In this document: positions 45,060 through 53,602 of the stretch, piece by piece
How positions within the stretch are numbered: position 1 is the first letter of the stretch
Layout: each line of letters starts with the position of its first letter
NCBI RefSeq assembly: GCF_040649515.1
Contig: NZ_JBEZFP010000034.1
Location: forward strand, 11,061-75,060
DNA length: 64,000 bases
Origin: Yinghuangia elevatio
GTDB lineage: Bacteria; Actinomycetota; Actinomycetes; Streptomycetales; Streptomycetaceae
Direction of reading: 5' to 3'
Position numbers and translations under genes: made by a program
The notes under the pieces: generated by a model
The model's input: only the letters and a program-made list of their open reading frames with translations
Told to the model about the DNA's origin: nothing
Database searches by the model: none

Positions 45060-45122
45060 ACGGGATGCATGATCGCGAGTCGAGGCCAGGTCCGCTTCAA
45101 GCGTCGACGATCAGGAACCTGT

Positions 45123-45518
45123 ATGTCGGTCGAGAGCGACCATCCGGAATTTCCCTATGAGGAGCCGCCACACGGGATCACATACCGGCAGAGGCCCTGG
45201 GACGGCGTCCTGGTCATGGTGGACGGACTGCCCTTCAACGCCGGGGACACCATCACGTTCGACGTCACAGTCTGCAGCGATGCCGACGGGCAGGTCGTGG
45301 CCGCGACCGCCCAGGGGGTCGTGAGGCTCATGGCCCGCACCACCACAGTCAGCTACACCATCCCCTGGAACGGTGTCCTGGACGCCGTCGCCGAGGGGTC
45401 CATCGTGGCGTCCTACACCCACACCCCTGCCGGCGGCGGCGAACCCGCGACGTCGGAGTCCGCGATCGTCGGGTACTCGCGTCGGCAGTCCGGCGGCTGC
45501 CCATCGGCCGCGAGGTGA
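45123..45518 (+). CDS. Hypothetical beta-rich protein
   Basis: 131 residues from ATG 45123. Strand-rich (DGVLVMVDGLPFNAGDTITF, VSYTIPWNGVLDAVAEGSIV), suggesting an Ig-like or lectin-like sandwich, with no signal peptide. It lies between an IS5 remnant and the Tn3 resolvase region. Unknown function. Confidence 0.55.
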   Translation: MSVESDHPEFPYEEPPHGITYRQRPWDGVLVMVDGLPFNAGDTITFDVTVCSDADGQVVAATAQGVVRLMARTTTVSYTIPWNGVLDAVAEGSIVASYTHTPAGGGEPATSESAIVGYSRRQSGGCPSAAR

Positions 45519-45768
45519 CCTCTTCACCGTCACGAAATAAGGGCCACAAGCCATCCAATGTTTTCAAAGGTCCTCATCATCGGCGAGGACGGGCCGCAGG
45601 GGGTAGGCCCAGGTCTCGACGCGGCCGCGGTGGCGGGTGCGTTGGTGCCGGGGCACCACCAGACAACCGCGCCCGAGCGCCCCGGACCAGGACGGCCCCT
45701 GGGGAGTATCGGAACGGAAATTAGCGGTACGCCGACGGCCGTCCCGTGATGTTCGCGGTATGCGGGTT

Positions 45769-46779
45769 CTAGCTGCGGATCTCCGCGTTCGGGTGCGGCT
45801 GGGTCTGGAGTCGGTCGCGGAGGTCGATCTCCTCAGGAGTGAGCGGGTCCCCGGGCTGGTGGATGCGTGCAGGCTTGGGCCGCATCGGCAGGTCGTCGTC
45901 CACTGCGGCGGCTTCGGCTTCCGCGAGTGCCCGGTACAGCGAGGCAACCGACGGGTGCTTGCCCGCGTTCTTCCCGGTCTTGATGGTCAGCTTCTTCGCG
46001 ATGTCGGGGACGGGGACGCCCTTGTCCTTCAGGGCGACGGCGAAGGTGAGCATGTCATCGTCGATGACCTTCGGCCGGCCGCCGTGATTGCCCTTGGAGG
46101 CGGCGATGACCTGGCCTTCGAGGGTCTTCTCCCGGATGTAGTTGCGTTCGATCTGCCCGGCGACCGCGAGCACGGCGAAGAACATGGCGCCCATGCCGTT
46201 CGGGTCGTAGACGCCGGTGAGCGGGCCGGTGAGGAGTTCGAGCTGGATGCCGCCGGCCTGGAGCTCGGCGGACAGCGTCATCAGCTCGGCCGCGTTCCTG
46301 GCCAGCCGCTTGAGCTCGTGCACCGTGAGGATGACGGGCGTCTCCGGCGCGGCCTCCTTGAACTGGTGGGCCAGCGCCAGAGCCTTCTCCAATTCGGGCC
46401 GGATCTTGACGCGGGTGCTGATCTGCTCGGAGAAGACCTTGTGGCATTCCGCCCGGCGGAGGGCTTCGAGCTGGCCGGCGAGTTCCTGCCGGGCGGTGGA
46501 GGTGCGGGCGTATCCGATGCGCACCGGCCGTTCGACGCGCGGTGCCGGTACCGCGGCGAGCTTCGGGCGCTGCTTCCAGGCCCGGCCGGGGCCGCGGTCG
46601 GCGGGGACTGGCACGTGGAGTTCCTCGCGCAGTGCGGGGACGAGGACGAAGCGGGGGGTGTGGTACTTCGCGGCGGTCTTGCCGCCCCGGGTGCGGCAGG
46701 CGCTGCCAGCGGGCGCCTCGCAGTTGGGGCAGTCGTGGCGTTCCACCGCGAGTGCGGCCTGATCGGGCGTCAGATCCAT
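45769..46779 (-). CDS. tnpR: Serine recombinase (Tn3-type resolvase) with N-terminal zinc motif
   Basis: 336 residues. The N-terminal CPNCEAPAGSACRT is a zinc-ribbon-like motif of actinobacterial mobile-element proteins. The resolvase domain starts at RIGYARTSTARQ with the nucleophile S94. LTVHELKRLARNAAELMTL is the conserved core helix; GRPKVIDDDMLTFAV and the HPSVASLYRAL helix form the C-terminal HTH. In Tn3 elements it resolves cointegrates at a res site, present just upstream (46789-46912). A truncated Tn3 transposase lies 1.9 kb to the right on the same strand. Confidence 0.85.
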   Translation of the reverse strand: MDLTPDQAALAVERHDCPNCEAPAGSACRTRGGKTAAKYHTPRFVLVPALREELHVPVPADRGPGRAWKQRPKLAAVPAPRVERPVRIGYARTSTARQELAGQLEALRRAECHKVFSEQISTRVKIRPELEKALALAHQFKEAAPETPVILTVHELKRLARNAAELMTLSAELQAGGIQLELLTGPLTGVYDPNGMGAMFFAVLAVAGQIERNYIREKTLEGQVIAASKGNHGGRPKVIDDDMLTFAVALKDKGVPVPDIAKKLTIKTGKNAGKHPSVASLYRALAEAEAAAVDDDLPMRPKPARIHQPGDPLTPEEIDLRDRLQTQPHPNAEIRS

Positions 46780-46788
46780 GGCGGCAGT

Positions 46789-46912
46789 CTCGCAGAACCC
46801 CTTCGCACAACGTGCGGGTTTTGAGGGGAGTTTTGCGAGCGACGACCTGCGGTAACGCGGGCGCCTGCGGGGCTCTCGCAGAACTCTCGCATCCGGTCAT
46901 TTATGAGAGTGG
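46789..46912. promoter_or_regulatory. Putative res site upstream of the resolvase
   Basis: Starts 10 bp before the resolvase ATG. An imperfect palindrome spans 46789-46839 (CTCGCAGAACCCC... with ...AGGGGAGTTTTGCGAG, inner core CGCACAACGTGCG). The motif CTCGCAGAAC recurs near 46875 and is followed by an ACTCTC...GAGAGT inverted repeat. Paired inverted motifs beside tnpR are the usual form of res. Confidence 0.6.
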
Positions 46913-46960
46913 AGGCAGACTGCGATCACGGGGGCAGCCGGCCCCCACCCATCGTTGCCT

Positions 46961-47947
46961 TCAGACGCTGAAGCGTTCGACGAGCATCTTCATGGTCTCG
47001 AATGCGGGCTTGGGGGAGTAGTCATCGGTGGTGAGGCCGAACTGATGGAACAGCCCCGTTTGGGCGCTGTCGGCATCGCGCAGCGCAAAATGCGTGTATC
47101 CGCTCAAGTGGAGTTGCTTCGATTGGGCGGCGATCACCTTCACCACGGTCTCGACGACGTCAGCCTGTCGGTGCGGGCGGCGTTCGGGCCCGGTGGGCCA
47201 GCCGTGCTCGGTGATGTGCAGCGGTAGGTGCCCCAGTCCGGAGGGTGCGAGCACCAAGTCACGGTGATGACGAAGCAGTCCCTCGACTACGTGCGGGAGG
47301 TCGGATGCGTCGACGGGCTGGAAGACGTCGGGAAAGAAGTCCAGGCCCACGTAGTCCAGATCGGCGGTGAAGCTTGCTCCCCCGAGGTTGGTCAGATCGG
47401 TGACGAAGGAGGTTGCCAGCCCAAACAGAGGAGTCGTGTTGAATCCGACCCGCAGGCCTGTGTACCCGAGTTCACGTGCTCGCGTTTTGACGGCGGAAAC
47501 CCCGCGGACGATCGCCTCGTGCACCGCCGGGTAGTAGCCGTCCAGCGTCGGGTTCGACGTGACGTTAGGCTCTTCGGTCACTTGCAATGTGCTCGTGACC
47601 GCGCCGTACTGCTCGACCAGCTCGCGCAGGAAGTCGCAGTAGCCGTCGACGTCTCCGGCTGCGGACTGGTACTGCGCCACCAGGTCCAAGCGGCGCCCCC
47701 GGACGGCGTATTGGGCTGCGGCGGCCGGCGTCGCGGTCGCGTGGGGCTCGCCGAGGCGTGTGGTGTCGTCGAAGCCGATGTAGGCGCGTACCAGAAAGGG
47801 GCGGCCTGGTTGCCCTTGGAGGCTGTCGAGTGCATTCGACACGAGGGCCGGGTCATCGGGCGGGCCGCCGGCCAGGCCCCCGGTGTCATCACCGGTGACC
47901 CCGCCCGGGTAGATCCCGAAGAGCATGTTGTGCGCTGTCAGGGTCAC
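46961..47947 (-). CDS. Clan-A-like glycoside hydrolase, cytosolic
   Basis: 328 residues from GTG 47947 with AAAGGA upstream, in a 4-bp overlap (GTGA) with the padR stop. TIM-barrel pattern with QVTEEPN (E126, acid/base position at the end of strand 4) and HITEHGWPTG (E247, nucleophile position at the end of strand 7), as in GH5/GH39-like enzymes that cleave beta-glycosides. No signal peptide, so the substrate is intracellular. Probably regulated by the co-transcribed PadR protein. Substrate unknown. Confidence 0.7.
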   Translation of the reverse strand: MTLTAHNMLFGIYPGGVTGDDTGGLAGGPPDDPALVSNALDSLQGQPGRPFLVRAYIGFDDTTRLGEPHATATPAAAAQYAVRGRRLDLVAQYQSAAGDVDGYCDFLRELVEQYGAVTSTLQVTEEPNVTSNPTLDGYYPAVHEAIVRGVSAVKTRARELGYTGLRVGFNTTPLFGLATSFVTDLTNLGGASFTADLDYVGLDFFPDVFQPVDASDLPHVVEGLLRHHRDLVLAPSGLGHLPLHITEHGWPTGPERRPHRQADVVETVVKVIAAQSKQLHLSGYTHFALRDADSAQTGLFHQFGLTTDDYSPKPAFETMKMLVERFSV

Positions 47948-48570
47948 GCGTTCGATTCCTTTCGGTTCGGCGTTCCCGGGGGTGTTGGGGTTGTCGCCGC
48001 ATCGGTCGGCCACGTCAGTGAGCCGGTGTGCAGGTCGTCGATGACCGCATCGATCCACGCCATCTCGGCGTGAGCGAGGCACAACGCGTATTCGGCCTCG
48101 ATGACGTGCAGGCGCGGTACGCCAGCCGCCAGGGCCTCCGCGAAGCGTTCTTCATCGGCGGCCGTGCGTTGCCGCAGGCGTCGGGCACGCTCGGCCAGGG
48201 CCTCCACCGCGCCGCTCACCCCGAGGGCGCCGAGATAGGTGACTGCGCCCAGGAACTGCGAGAACTCGCGCTCGGGGTTGCGGATCTGGGAGTCCAGGCG
48301 TCGTACGAGTTCGTCACGGCCCGCGTGTGTGAGGGCGTAGACGGTCCTCTCAGGACGGTTTCCCAGGCGCTGCTGGCCTTGCGAGGCAAGCCATCCCGCT
48401 TCGGTCAGGGCGGCAACGGTGTTGTAGAGCGTGCCCCGCGTGATCGCGGCCGCATGGTTGTCGCTGCGTTTTCGCAGTTCGGCAAGCATCTGGTGCGGGT
48501 GCGAGGGCTGTTCGAGCAGCAGACCCAGCACTGCCAGAACGATCGGGTTGTCGAGAGCGCGACGTGGCAT
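47944..48570 (-). CDS. PadR-family transcriptional regulator
   Basis: 208 residues from ATG 48570. N-terminal winged helix: VLAVLGLLLEQPSHPHQMLA, TRGTLYNTVAALTEAGWLAS, then ERTVYALTHAGRDEL, the classic PadR pattern. The C-terminal dimerisation helices are of PadR-s2 type length. It heads an operon with the glycosidase. A palindrome at 48587-48607, 17 bp before the start, is the likely operator. Confidence 0.85.
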   Translation of the reverse strand: MPRRALDNPIVLAVLGLLLEQPSHPHQMLAELRKRSDNHAAAITRGTLYNTVAALTEAGWLASQGQQRLGNRPERTVYALTHAGRDELVRRLDSQIRNPEREFSQFLGAVTYLGALGVSGAVEALAERARRLRQRTAADEERFAEALAAGVPRLHVIEAEYALCLAHAEMAWIDAVIDDLHTGSLTWPTDAATTPTPPGTPNRKESNA

Positions 48571-48586
48571 AGTCGAACTCTATCAG

Positions 48587-48607
48587 TCCAAATAAACTAT
48601 TCTTGGA
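48587..48607 (-). promoter_or_regulatory. Palindromic operator/promoter of the padR operon
   Basis: TCCAAATAAACTATTCTTGGA: an AT-rich imperfect palindrome (TCCAA...TTGGA) in otherwise GC-rich DNA directly upstream of padR, as expected for an autoregulated PadR operator. Confidence 0.6.
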
Positions 48608-48684
48608 ATGGCCGCTGAGTATGTGATCTTCCGCATCGAGAACCAGCTCGACCGCTGATCACGGAGCGCCACCAGTGCTGCGGG

Positions 48685-50185
48685 CTATGCGTTCTCGCCC
48701 CCGTCGGTCTCGTCGTCGCTGTTCGGGTCGCGCAACGAGCGCAGGCCCGGCGCCGGCGGCCGGGTGAAGGCGTACCGGCCCAGGAAGTTGATGTGGTCGT
48801 ACTGGAGCGGGGACAGGCGGGTGAGCAGGTCGTCGGTGACGGGGAAGCCGTCGGCGGCGAGCTGTTTGACGGCGGTGTCGATGTAGTGGCTGTTGAACAG
48901 CACGACGGCGTTCAGGGCCAGGCCGAGGGCTCCGAGCTGGTCTTCCATGCCCTCGCGGTAGTGCTGGCGCAGTTCGCCGCGCTGGCCGAAGAAGATGCGG
49001 CGGGCGAGGCGGTGGCGGGCCTCGGTGACGTTGAGCTGCGCGCCGATCATGCGCCGGTATCCCTCGTCCGAGACGAACTGGAGCAGGTGCAGGGTCTTGA
49101 AGATCCGCCCGTAGTGGGCGAACGCGTCCCCGAGCCCGGTTGGCTTGCCGTCCCGGGAGAGCATGCGGATCAGGTCGTGGCCGCGAACCTCGCCCAGGGT
49201 CAAGGAGCCCGCCACGCGGAGCATGTCGCCCCAGTGGGCGCGTATCCGGTCCAGGCGGATCGTGTGGTTCGAGACCGGCTGGAACGGCCCGTAGTCGGCC
49301 GCGGTGTTCGTCCGCCACAGCCGCGCGTCGGAGATGTCGGCGATCCTCGGGGCGAACTGGTAGCCGCAGATCGCGAACAGGCCGAAGACGATGTCGGAAT
49401 ACGACGCCGTGTCGGTGATGACCGTCTCCGGTTTCGGGCCGCCGTCGCGGGCGTGGATCGCATCGAGGATGAACAGCGAGTCGCGCAGCGTGCCCGGCAC
49501 GACCACCCCGCCCAGCCCCATGACCTGGTCGTTGACGACGTTCAGCCAGGTCGCGCCCTTGTGCCGCAGCCCGAAGTACCGCGGGTTCGAACCCGCGTAC
49601 AGCGTCTGCACGGGGACGGTGAAGCGGACACCGTCGGCGGAGGCGATCAGGCCGCCGCCCCACGCGCGTACGACGTCGATCTTCGCCTGGGCCTCGATGA
49701 ACAGGCCGTTCGCTGCCGAGATGTTCTCCGCCCGGAAGTAGCCCTGATCGACCTGGACCAGGCGGCTCCGGGTCAGTGCCGCGACGTCCGGTTTGACGAC
49801 CGGGGTCATCCCGACGTTGCACGCCTCGCTCAGCAGCACCGCGCACAGACTCGTGGTGAAGCCCTCCATGCCGGAGTCCGCGCCGGAGATGTGCGTGAAC
49901 GCGTCCGCCATGCCGGTCAGTTCAGCGACCTCCAGCAGCAGTTCGGGGAAGTCGACCTTCGGCAGCATCCCGCCCACCAGCCGGCGGAACGCCGGCATGA
50001 GCGCGGGTTCCTCGGCCTTGCCGAGCCTGGCCAGCCTCAGCTTCCCGTCCACGACCTGAAGCGCGCTGTTGCCCGGCGGCGACCTGGACGTACGCGGCGT
50101 GCAGGGCCGAGGCGAGCTCAGCCAAGTGCCCGGCCGGCTCGCTCTCCAACCCGAGAGCAGTGAGCACGGTCGGCTCGGCGGCCAC
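48685..50185 (-). pseudogene. tnpA: Tn3-family transposase, C-terminal half only
   Basis: 455 intact residues from 50052 to 48685, with the catalytic residues of the Tn3 DDE domain in place: IASADGVRF (first Asp), VITDTASYSD (second Asp), LLQFVSDEGYRR (Glu). Upstream, after a frame change near 50055, EPTVLTALGLESEPAGHLAE continues the same protein to about 50185. Intact Tn3 transposases have about 1000 residues, so the N-terminal half with the DNA-binding domains is missing and transposition in cis is not expected. Confidence 0.85.
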
Positions 50186-50309
50186 CCACCTCCCCCCGGT
50201 CAGGAGCTTGGCGCGGGGGTCACCCCAGCGGTCGCCGCCCGTGGCGAAGACGTCCCGGCGACGCAGCGCGCGGTGCAGATGTTCCAGGACGCAGAACGAC
50301 TGACCCCGG

Positions 50310-50748
50310 CCTCGCCGACGACGAGATCGACCTCGCTCGCCAGCTGCTCGCCGGCCTCGATCTGCGCGCCACCGGATTCACCCTCGAAATCGCCGAACTC
50401 GCCCGCGACGCCGGACGCGTCCCCGCGGGCGACTTCGACGCCCGGGTCGAGGTGGTGCGTACGCGGATGCGGGTCGCCGGACTGGTCGCGACCCAGGAGC
50501 CGACGCTCGAACTGGTGGTCTGCTTCCAACAGGCCGTGGTGGGTGCGTACCGCCACGCCGCCGACACCATCGACCGACTCCGCACGCGCACCAGCGACGG
50601 CGACTACGCCTACTACGTCGACCTGACGTACTTCATGGTCGACCGCGCCCTCGACCACCACACCCGTACCCAGTGGGTCGACGGCGAGCCGGTCACACGG
50701 CAACGCTGGCACGACCTCGTTGCGACCCGGCGGAACCCCGGCGCCTGA
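50310..50748 (+). pseudogene. 5'-damaged hypothetical gene
   Basis: The good coding frame ends at 50748 and includes DDEIDLARQLLAGLDLRATG, VVCFQQAVVGAYRHAADTID and YYVDLTYFMVDRALDHHTR. Its first available start is GTG 50452, but coding-like sequence extends left to about 50310 without a start. Near a CCCC run at 50306 a different frame (MFQDAERLT) joins. A frameshift or truncation at the Tn3 boundary is likely. Function unknown. Confidence 0.5.
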
Positions 50749-50817
50749 ATCCGAGGCGCGACGCGCGCCAGCAGCGCGGACTTGCGTTTCGGTCGGACCC
50801 GTTGTCGTCTTGGGATG

Positions 50818-50869
50818 GACGGGCCTCCTGCCTTGCCGGATCGAGAGTCTGCCCGGCAGGAGGCCCGTC
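50818..50869 (-). terminator. 15-bp hairpin terminator
   Basis: GACGGGCCTCCTGCC (50818-50832) pairs perfectly with GGCAGGAGGCCCGTC (50855-50869). It lies 6 bp beyond the stop of the minus-strand gene at 50875. Confidence 0.8.
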
Positions 50870-50874
50870 ATCGC

Positions 50875-51309
50875 TCAGCCCTTGCCCAGGTCGGCGGGCT
50901 TCTGCCGGGTGATCTTGTGCATCTCGCGGCGGCAGCGGTCGCTGCAGGTGATGCGGGTTCGTCCCCTGCCGCGTTGGACCTGGAATCCCAGGCACCAGCG
51001 GCAGAACCAGTCTTCGAGCTGCAGACGGGCAATGTGTGCGTGGAAGTCGCCGCGGTCGCCGATGCAGTAGACCCCGGCGAGTTCCTGTACCGCCTCGTCC
51101 CTGCGAAGCGCGTCCAGTCCGTCCTGGATCCGTTGCTGCGCTTCGCCGGGAGTGATGTTCAGAGAGCGCGCGATGCTGGCGATGGACATCTCCATGCCGA
51201 TGACCGCGAAGACCAGGGCGCGTTGACTGGTCTCCAACCGCGCCAGGCCGACCAAGAGCTGCTCGGCGGCCACTTTGCCGATCACCGCGTTGCTGGTGAG
51301 GTCATGCAC
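50875..51309 (-). CDS. HTH plus zinc-cluster protein
   Basis: 144 residues. The N-terminal half contains a sigma-region-4-like HTH (EMSIASIARSLNITPGEAQQ). The C-terminal half carries FCRWC and ITCSDRC, a CxxC...CxxxC treble-clef-like zinc site in a basic context, similar to the double motif in the gene at 55890. The start overlaps the end of the upstream membrane-protein gene by 8 bp. It may be a DNA-binding regulator of a mobile element; role unknown. Confidence 0.75.
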   Translation of the reverse strand: MHDLTSNAVIGKVAAEQLLVGLARLETSQRALVFAVIGMEMSIASIARSLNITPGEAQQRIQDGLDALRRDEAVQELAGVYCIGDRGDFHAHIARLQLEDWFCRWCLGFQVQRGRGRTRITCSDRCRREMHKITRQKPADLGKG

Positions 51310-51646
51310 TGCCTGCTCCTTGGTCCGGTGCGGGTGCGGGAGTGGACGGGGCGGTGGGAGCGGCCGGGTCTGCTGGAAGGGGACCCCAGCGGTGCGGCAT
51401 GAACTTGGTGAATGGTGCGATCCAGGTGCCCAGGACCTTCAACACCGCAGGGACATCCTCGGCGGACGCCTTGTTGAGGGCGTGTGTCCCCAGAGCTTTG
51501 ATCACGGATGCCGCGACCCATGCCAGGAGGATTCCGCCGAGCACGACCGCGATGACAATTATTGCGGTCGTGCCGAGGACGGGTGGCTCTGACGGCGGGG
51601 CCGGGGCCGCCGGGCCGGTGGTGGCCGCGACGTAGGGCAGTCTCAC
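51302..51646 (-). CDS. Single-pass membrane protein
   Basis: 114 residues from GTG 51646 with TTGGAGG upstream. One strong transmembrane helix (TTAIIVIAVVLGGILLAWVA) is followed by an amphipathic segment (VPAVLKVLGTWIAPFTKFM) and a Pro/Ala-rich tail. It is transcribed ahead of, and overlaps, the HTH/zinc-cluster gene, so the two probably act together. Two hairpins lie in its leader. Confidence 0.7.
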   Translation of the reverse strand: MRLPYVAATTGPAAPAPPSEPPVLGTTAIIVIAVVLGGILLAWVAASVIKALGTHALNKASAEDVPAVLKVLGTWIAPFTKFMPHRWGPLPADPAAPTAPSTPAPAPDQGAGSA

Positions 51647-51664
51647 TGTGCCTCCAAGGAACGA

Positions 51665-51696
51665 CGAAGGCCCCGGGCGGGTGCCCGGGGCCTTCG
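51665..51696 (-). terminator. 14-bp hairpin in the leader of the membrane-protein gene
   Basis: CGAAGGCCCCGGGC and GCCCGGGGCCTTCG pair perfectly around GGGT. It lies only 18 bp upstream of the start at 51646, so it either ends upstream transcription or acts as an attenuator or translation switch. Confidence 0.65.
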
Positions 51697-51723
51697 GGGG
51701 TGAGTAGGGTTCGTAACGCGAAA

Positions 51724-51754
51724 AAGCCCCGCCGGGGTATCCCGTTCGGGGCTT
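51724..51754 (-). terminator. Second hairpin upstream of the membrane-protein gene
   Basis: AAGCCCCG (51724-51731) pairs with CGGGGCTT (51747-51754); the minus-strand side is followed by T residues (CGCGTTACGAAC lies further on, AAAAAGCCCC on the plus strand reads GGGGCTTTTT). This is a normal intrinsic terminator for minus-strand transcription coming from the right. Confidence 0.65.
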
Positions 51755-52112
51755 GAAATCGCATGCGCGCATGGTTGACCGCGCGACACAGAGTTTACAG
51801 CATGATCACGGAGCGACAAAACTGCAGGTCAGACGCGATACAAAGGGCAAGATCCCACTCCGCGCCGTTCTGTCGCGTCCGTAGGTGAGTTGCTACGGAC
51901 TGTAGCGAAGCGTTTCATAGCGTTTCCGTCGTCACAGTCCGTCGTCACAGCCTCTGCCTTGACCAAGCCCCGGGCGATGAGGCTGTTCATCACCAAGGTC
52001 CACGGCCTGGCCGTCCTCGAGCAGGCTCGCGCCCAGACATCGGTCCGAAGGCACGTTCGACTATCTCGCCCCCGCTCCGCCACCAACCACTGGTCAACAC
52101 AAGTCGCGGGCG
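51755..52112. other. Stretch without a convincing gene
   Basis: About 360 bp of somewhat lower GC. A minus-strand frame contains WTLVMNSLIARGLVKAEAVT, which might be a gene relic, but no start or family is clear. Confidence 0.35.
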
Positions 52113-52496
52113 TCAGCTGTCAGTAGGGGTGATCGGGTCAATGCCAGTGCCGACGTACAGCTGCGGTTCAAAGCTGATCAGCGGCCTGCCTACAGGGTGG
52201 TCCAGGGTGGGGCGGGCCAGGTGCACCGCCTGGGTGACCCGCCAGTCGGTGCCCGCCCGAAGCAGATCCCCGGCGGCCAGCGCCGCGGGCAGGTCCAGTG
52301 GTTCGATCTCGACGCCGGGCAGCGAGGCGACGTGCTCGGCGAGGTACGTGCGCTCGCCACCGGCGACCGTCAGCGACAGTGCCGGGACCTGGAGGACGCC
52401 GCGGCCGCCGGCTGCGGCGACGACGAAGCCCGACAGCTGGCGGTGGCCTTTCCCGAGTGCGAGGAGCGCGGTGTGGTCCAGCAGTACCGGGGTCAC
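52113..52496 (-). CDS. PIN-domain-like (VapC-type) toxin candidate
   Basis: 127 residues from GTG 52496, which overlaps the antitoxin stop by 4 bp (GTGA). VLLDHTALLALGKGHRQLSG at the N-terminus has the strand-Asp-helix start of PIN RNases; PALSLTVAGGERTYLAEH and EIEPLDLPAALAAGDLLRAG follow the usual order, with a downstream TQAVHLA helix and late strand. Not every acidic residue of the canonical PIN site can be placed by eye, so it may be a divergent member. Confidence 0.65.
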   Translation of the reverse strand: MTPVLLDHTALLALGKGHRQLSGFVVAAAGGRGVLQVPALSLTVAGGERTYLAEHVASLPGVEIEPLDLPAALAAGDLLRAGTDWRVTQAVHLARPTLDHPVGRPLISFEPQLYVGTGIDPITPTDS

Positions 52497-52762
52497 GCGG
52501 CCCCCGCCGTAGGGGCCGGGCCCGTGAGCTGGTCCCATAGCCGCTGTCCGGCGGTCTCGTCCGCGGGCGTGACCTCGATCCCGAACCGCTCGCGCAGTTC
52601 TGTCCGCGCCACGTCGGCACGGGCCCGCAGTTCGGCCTTCGTCGGCGCGGACGCCGCCAACGACTCCACCAGACCGCGGATCGTCGTCCCGCGTTCCTGC
52701 GCCAGCTCCGCCAGCCGCTCCCGCGTCGCCTTGGCCACCTTGATGCTCGTGTCCTCGTCCAT
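52493..52762 (-). CDS. VapB-like antitoxin
   Basis: 89 residues. The N-terminus (TSIKVAKATRERLAELAQER followed by GTTIRGLVESLA) is a ribbon-helix-helix of the VapB/CopG type, which binds operator DNA and neutralises the toxin with its C-terminal part. The downstream overlapping gene encodes the PIN-like toxin. A perfect palindrome lies 7 bp upstream. Confidence 0.75.
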   Translation of the reverse strand: MDEDTSIKVAKATRERLAELAQERGTTIRGLVESLAASAPTKAELRARADVARTELRERFGIEVTPADETAGQRLWDQLTGPAPTAGAA

Positions 52763-52769
52763 ACCCGAA

Positions 52770-52786
52770 CTCTACCGCCGGTAGAG
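52770..52786 (-). promoter_or_regulatory. Perfect palindromic operator of the toxin-antitoxin operon
   Basis: CTCTACCG-C-CGGTAGAG: 8-bp arms around a single base, 7 bp before the antitoxin start. The position fits autorepression by the ribbon-helix-helix antitoxin. Confidence 0.7.
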
Positions 52787-52801
52787 CCCGTGGAGGCCCA
52801 G

Positions 52802-53152
52802 TCACGGTGGGCCGGTCGGTGGCGGCGCCGGCGGATCGGCGGGCGGCGGAGGGTTGAGCGCCTTCGTCATCTCGATGACGTGCTGCGCCCGAGTCTGCGG
52901 GTCGGTGGCGGCCGCATCGAGCATGCGGACGAGGCGGGCCCGTTCGTAGTGCTGACGGGCTGCTTCGCGCTGGGCCAACAGGCACTGCCGCTGCTCCTCC
53001 AGTGATCGCAGCCACCCTTCATAGAAGGGCTGCGCGGCTTTGGCCAAGCCGATGACCACGAGCGAAGCCGTGGCCCAGCACGGCATACCCGACAGGGCGC
53101 TTACCGCAGCGCCGACGCCGGCACCGGTGGGCAGAGCCGAGGGCAGGTTCAT
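52802..53152 (-). CDS. Small membrane-associated protein
   Basis: 116 residues from ATG 53152 with GAAAGG upstream. A Gly/Ala-rich hydrophobic region (GVGAAVSALSGMPCWATASL) is followed by a charged helix that looks like a coiled coil (EEQRQCLLAQREAARQHYER) and a Pro-rich tail. It lies just upstream of the toxin-antitoxin operon on the same strand. Unknown function. Confidence 0.6.
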   Translation of the reverse strand: MNLPSALPTGAGVGAAVSALSGMPCWATASLVVIGLAKAAQPFYEGWLRSLEEQRQCLLAQREAARQHYERARLVRMLDAAATDPQTRAQHVIEMTKALNPPPPADPPAPPPTGPP

Positions 53153-53351
53153 GAGGGGCGCCTTTCGGGCATGCGGCGGCCACACCGCCGACGGACCTGC
53201 CGGTCGACCGGCAGAAACGGACAGGGCGGTGCGGCCAAGGCGCAAGGCCGAGGCGCGGTACTACAGCAGCGGGAACGTCCGGCGGCCTACGTAGCGGCCG
53301 ATCGTCGGGGCAGACGCGGGGCGGGTCATCGGCCGGGCGCGGCTGCCGCGG

Positions 53352-53510
53352 GTGCCCCGAGAAGCGACGAAAGCCCGAACCGTCGGTTCGGGCTCAGCCC
53401 TACGCCACCGCCTCAAGGAGATGCGCAAGGAGACCGCCGCCTTGAGGGATGACCTGGAGCGAGCGCTGGGTCTGCTGCGCGAACGCGGCCACCCACCGAC
53501 CCTCCCCTGA
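53352..53510 (+). CDS. Possible small coiled-coil protein or gene tail
   Basis: GTG 53352 opens a 52-codon frame whose second half is a convincing charged helix (LKEMRKETAALRDDLERALG). The first half covers a perfect hairpin (AGCCCGAACC/GGTTCGGGCT, 53372-53394) that looks like a terminator, so this may instead be the relic of a longer gene end. Confidence 0.35.
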   Translation: MPREATKARTVGSGSALRHRLKEMRKETAALRDDLERALGLLRERGHPPTLP

Positions 53511-53602
53511 GCACGGGCCTCGGACCGCTCATGCGCACTCACCCGCGTCCCGGTGCTTGCTCGTCTCAAAACCGCGTGCCCGGGTCAGACCGCTGCATTG
53601 TG

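Noticed and set aside
45637..50163. Two long plus-strand frames antisense to the resolvase and the Tn3 transposase
   Set aside because: Shadows; the minus-strand proteins carry catalytic residues of known families.
53372..53394. Hairpin AGCCCGAACC/GGTTCGGGCT as a separate terminator entry
   Set aside because: Convincing stem, but it lies inside a possible small frame and no gene end lies close on either strand, so it is mentioned only with that frame.
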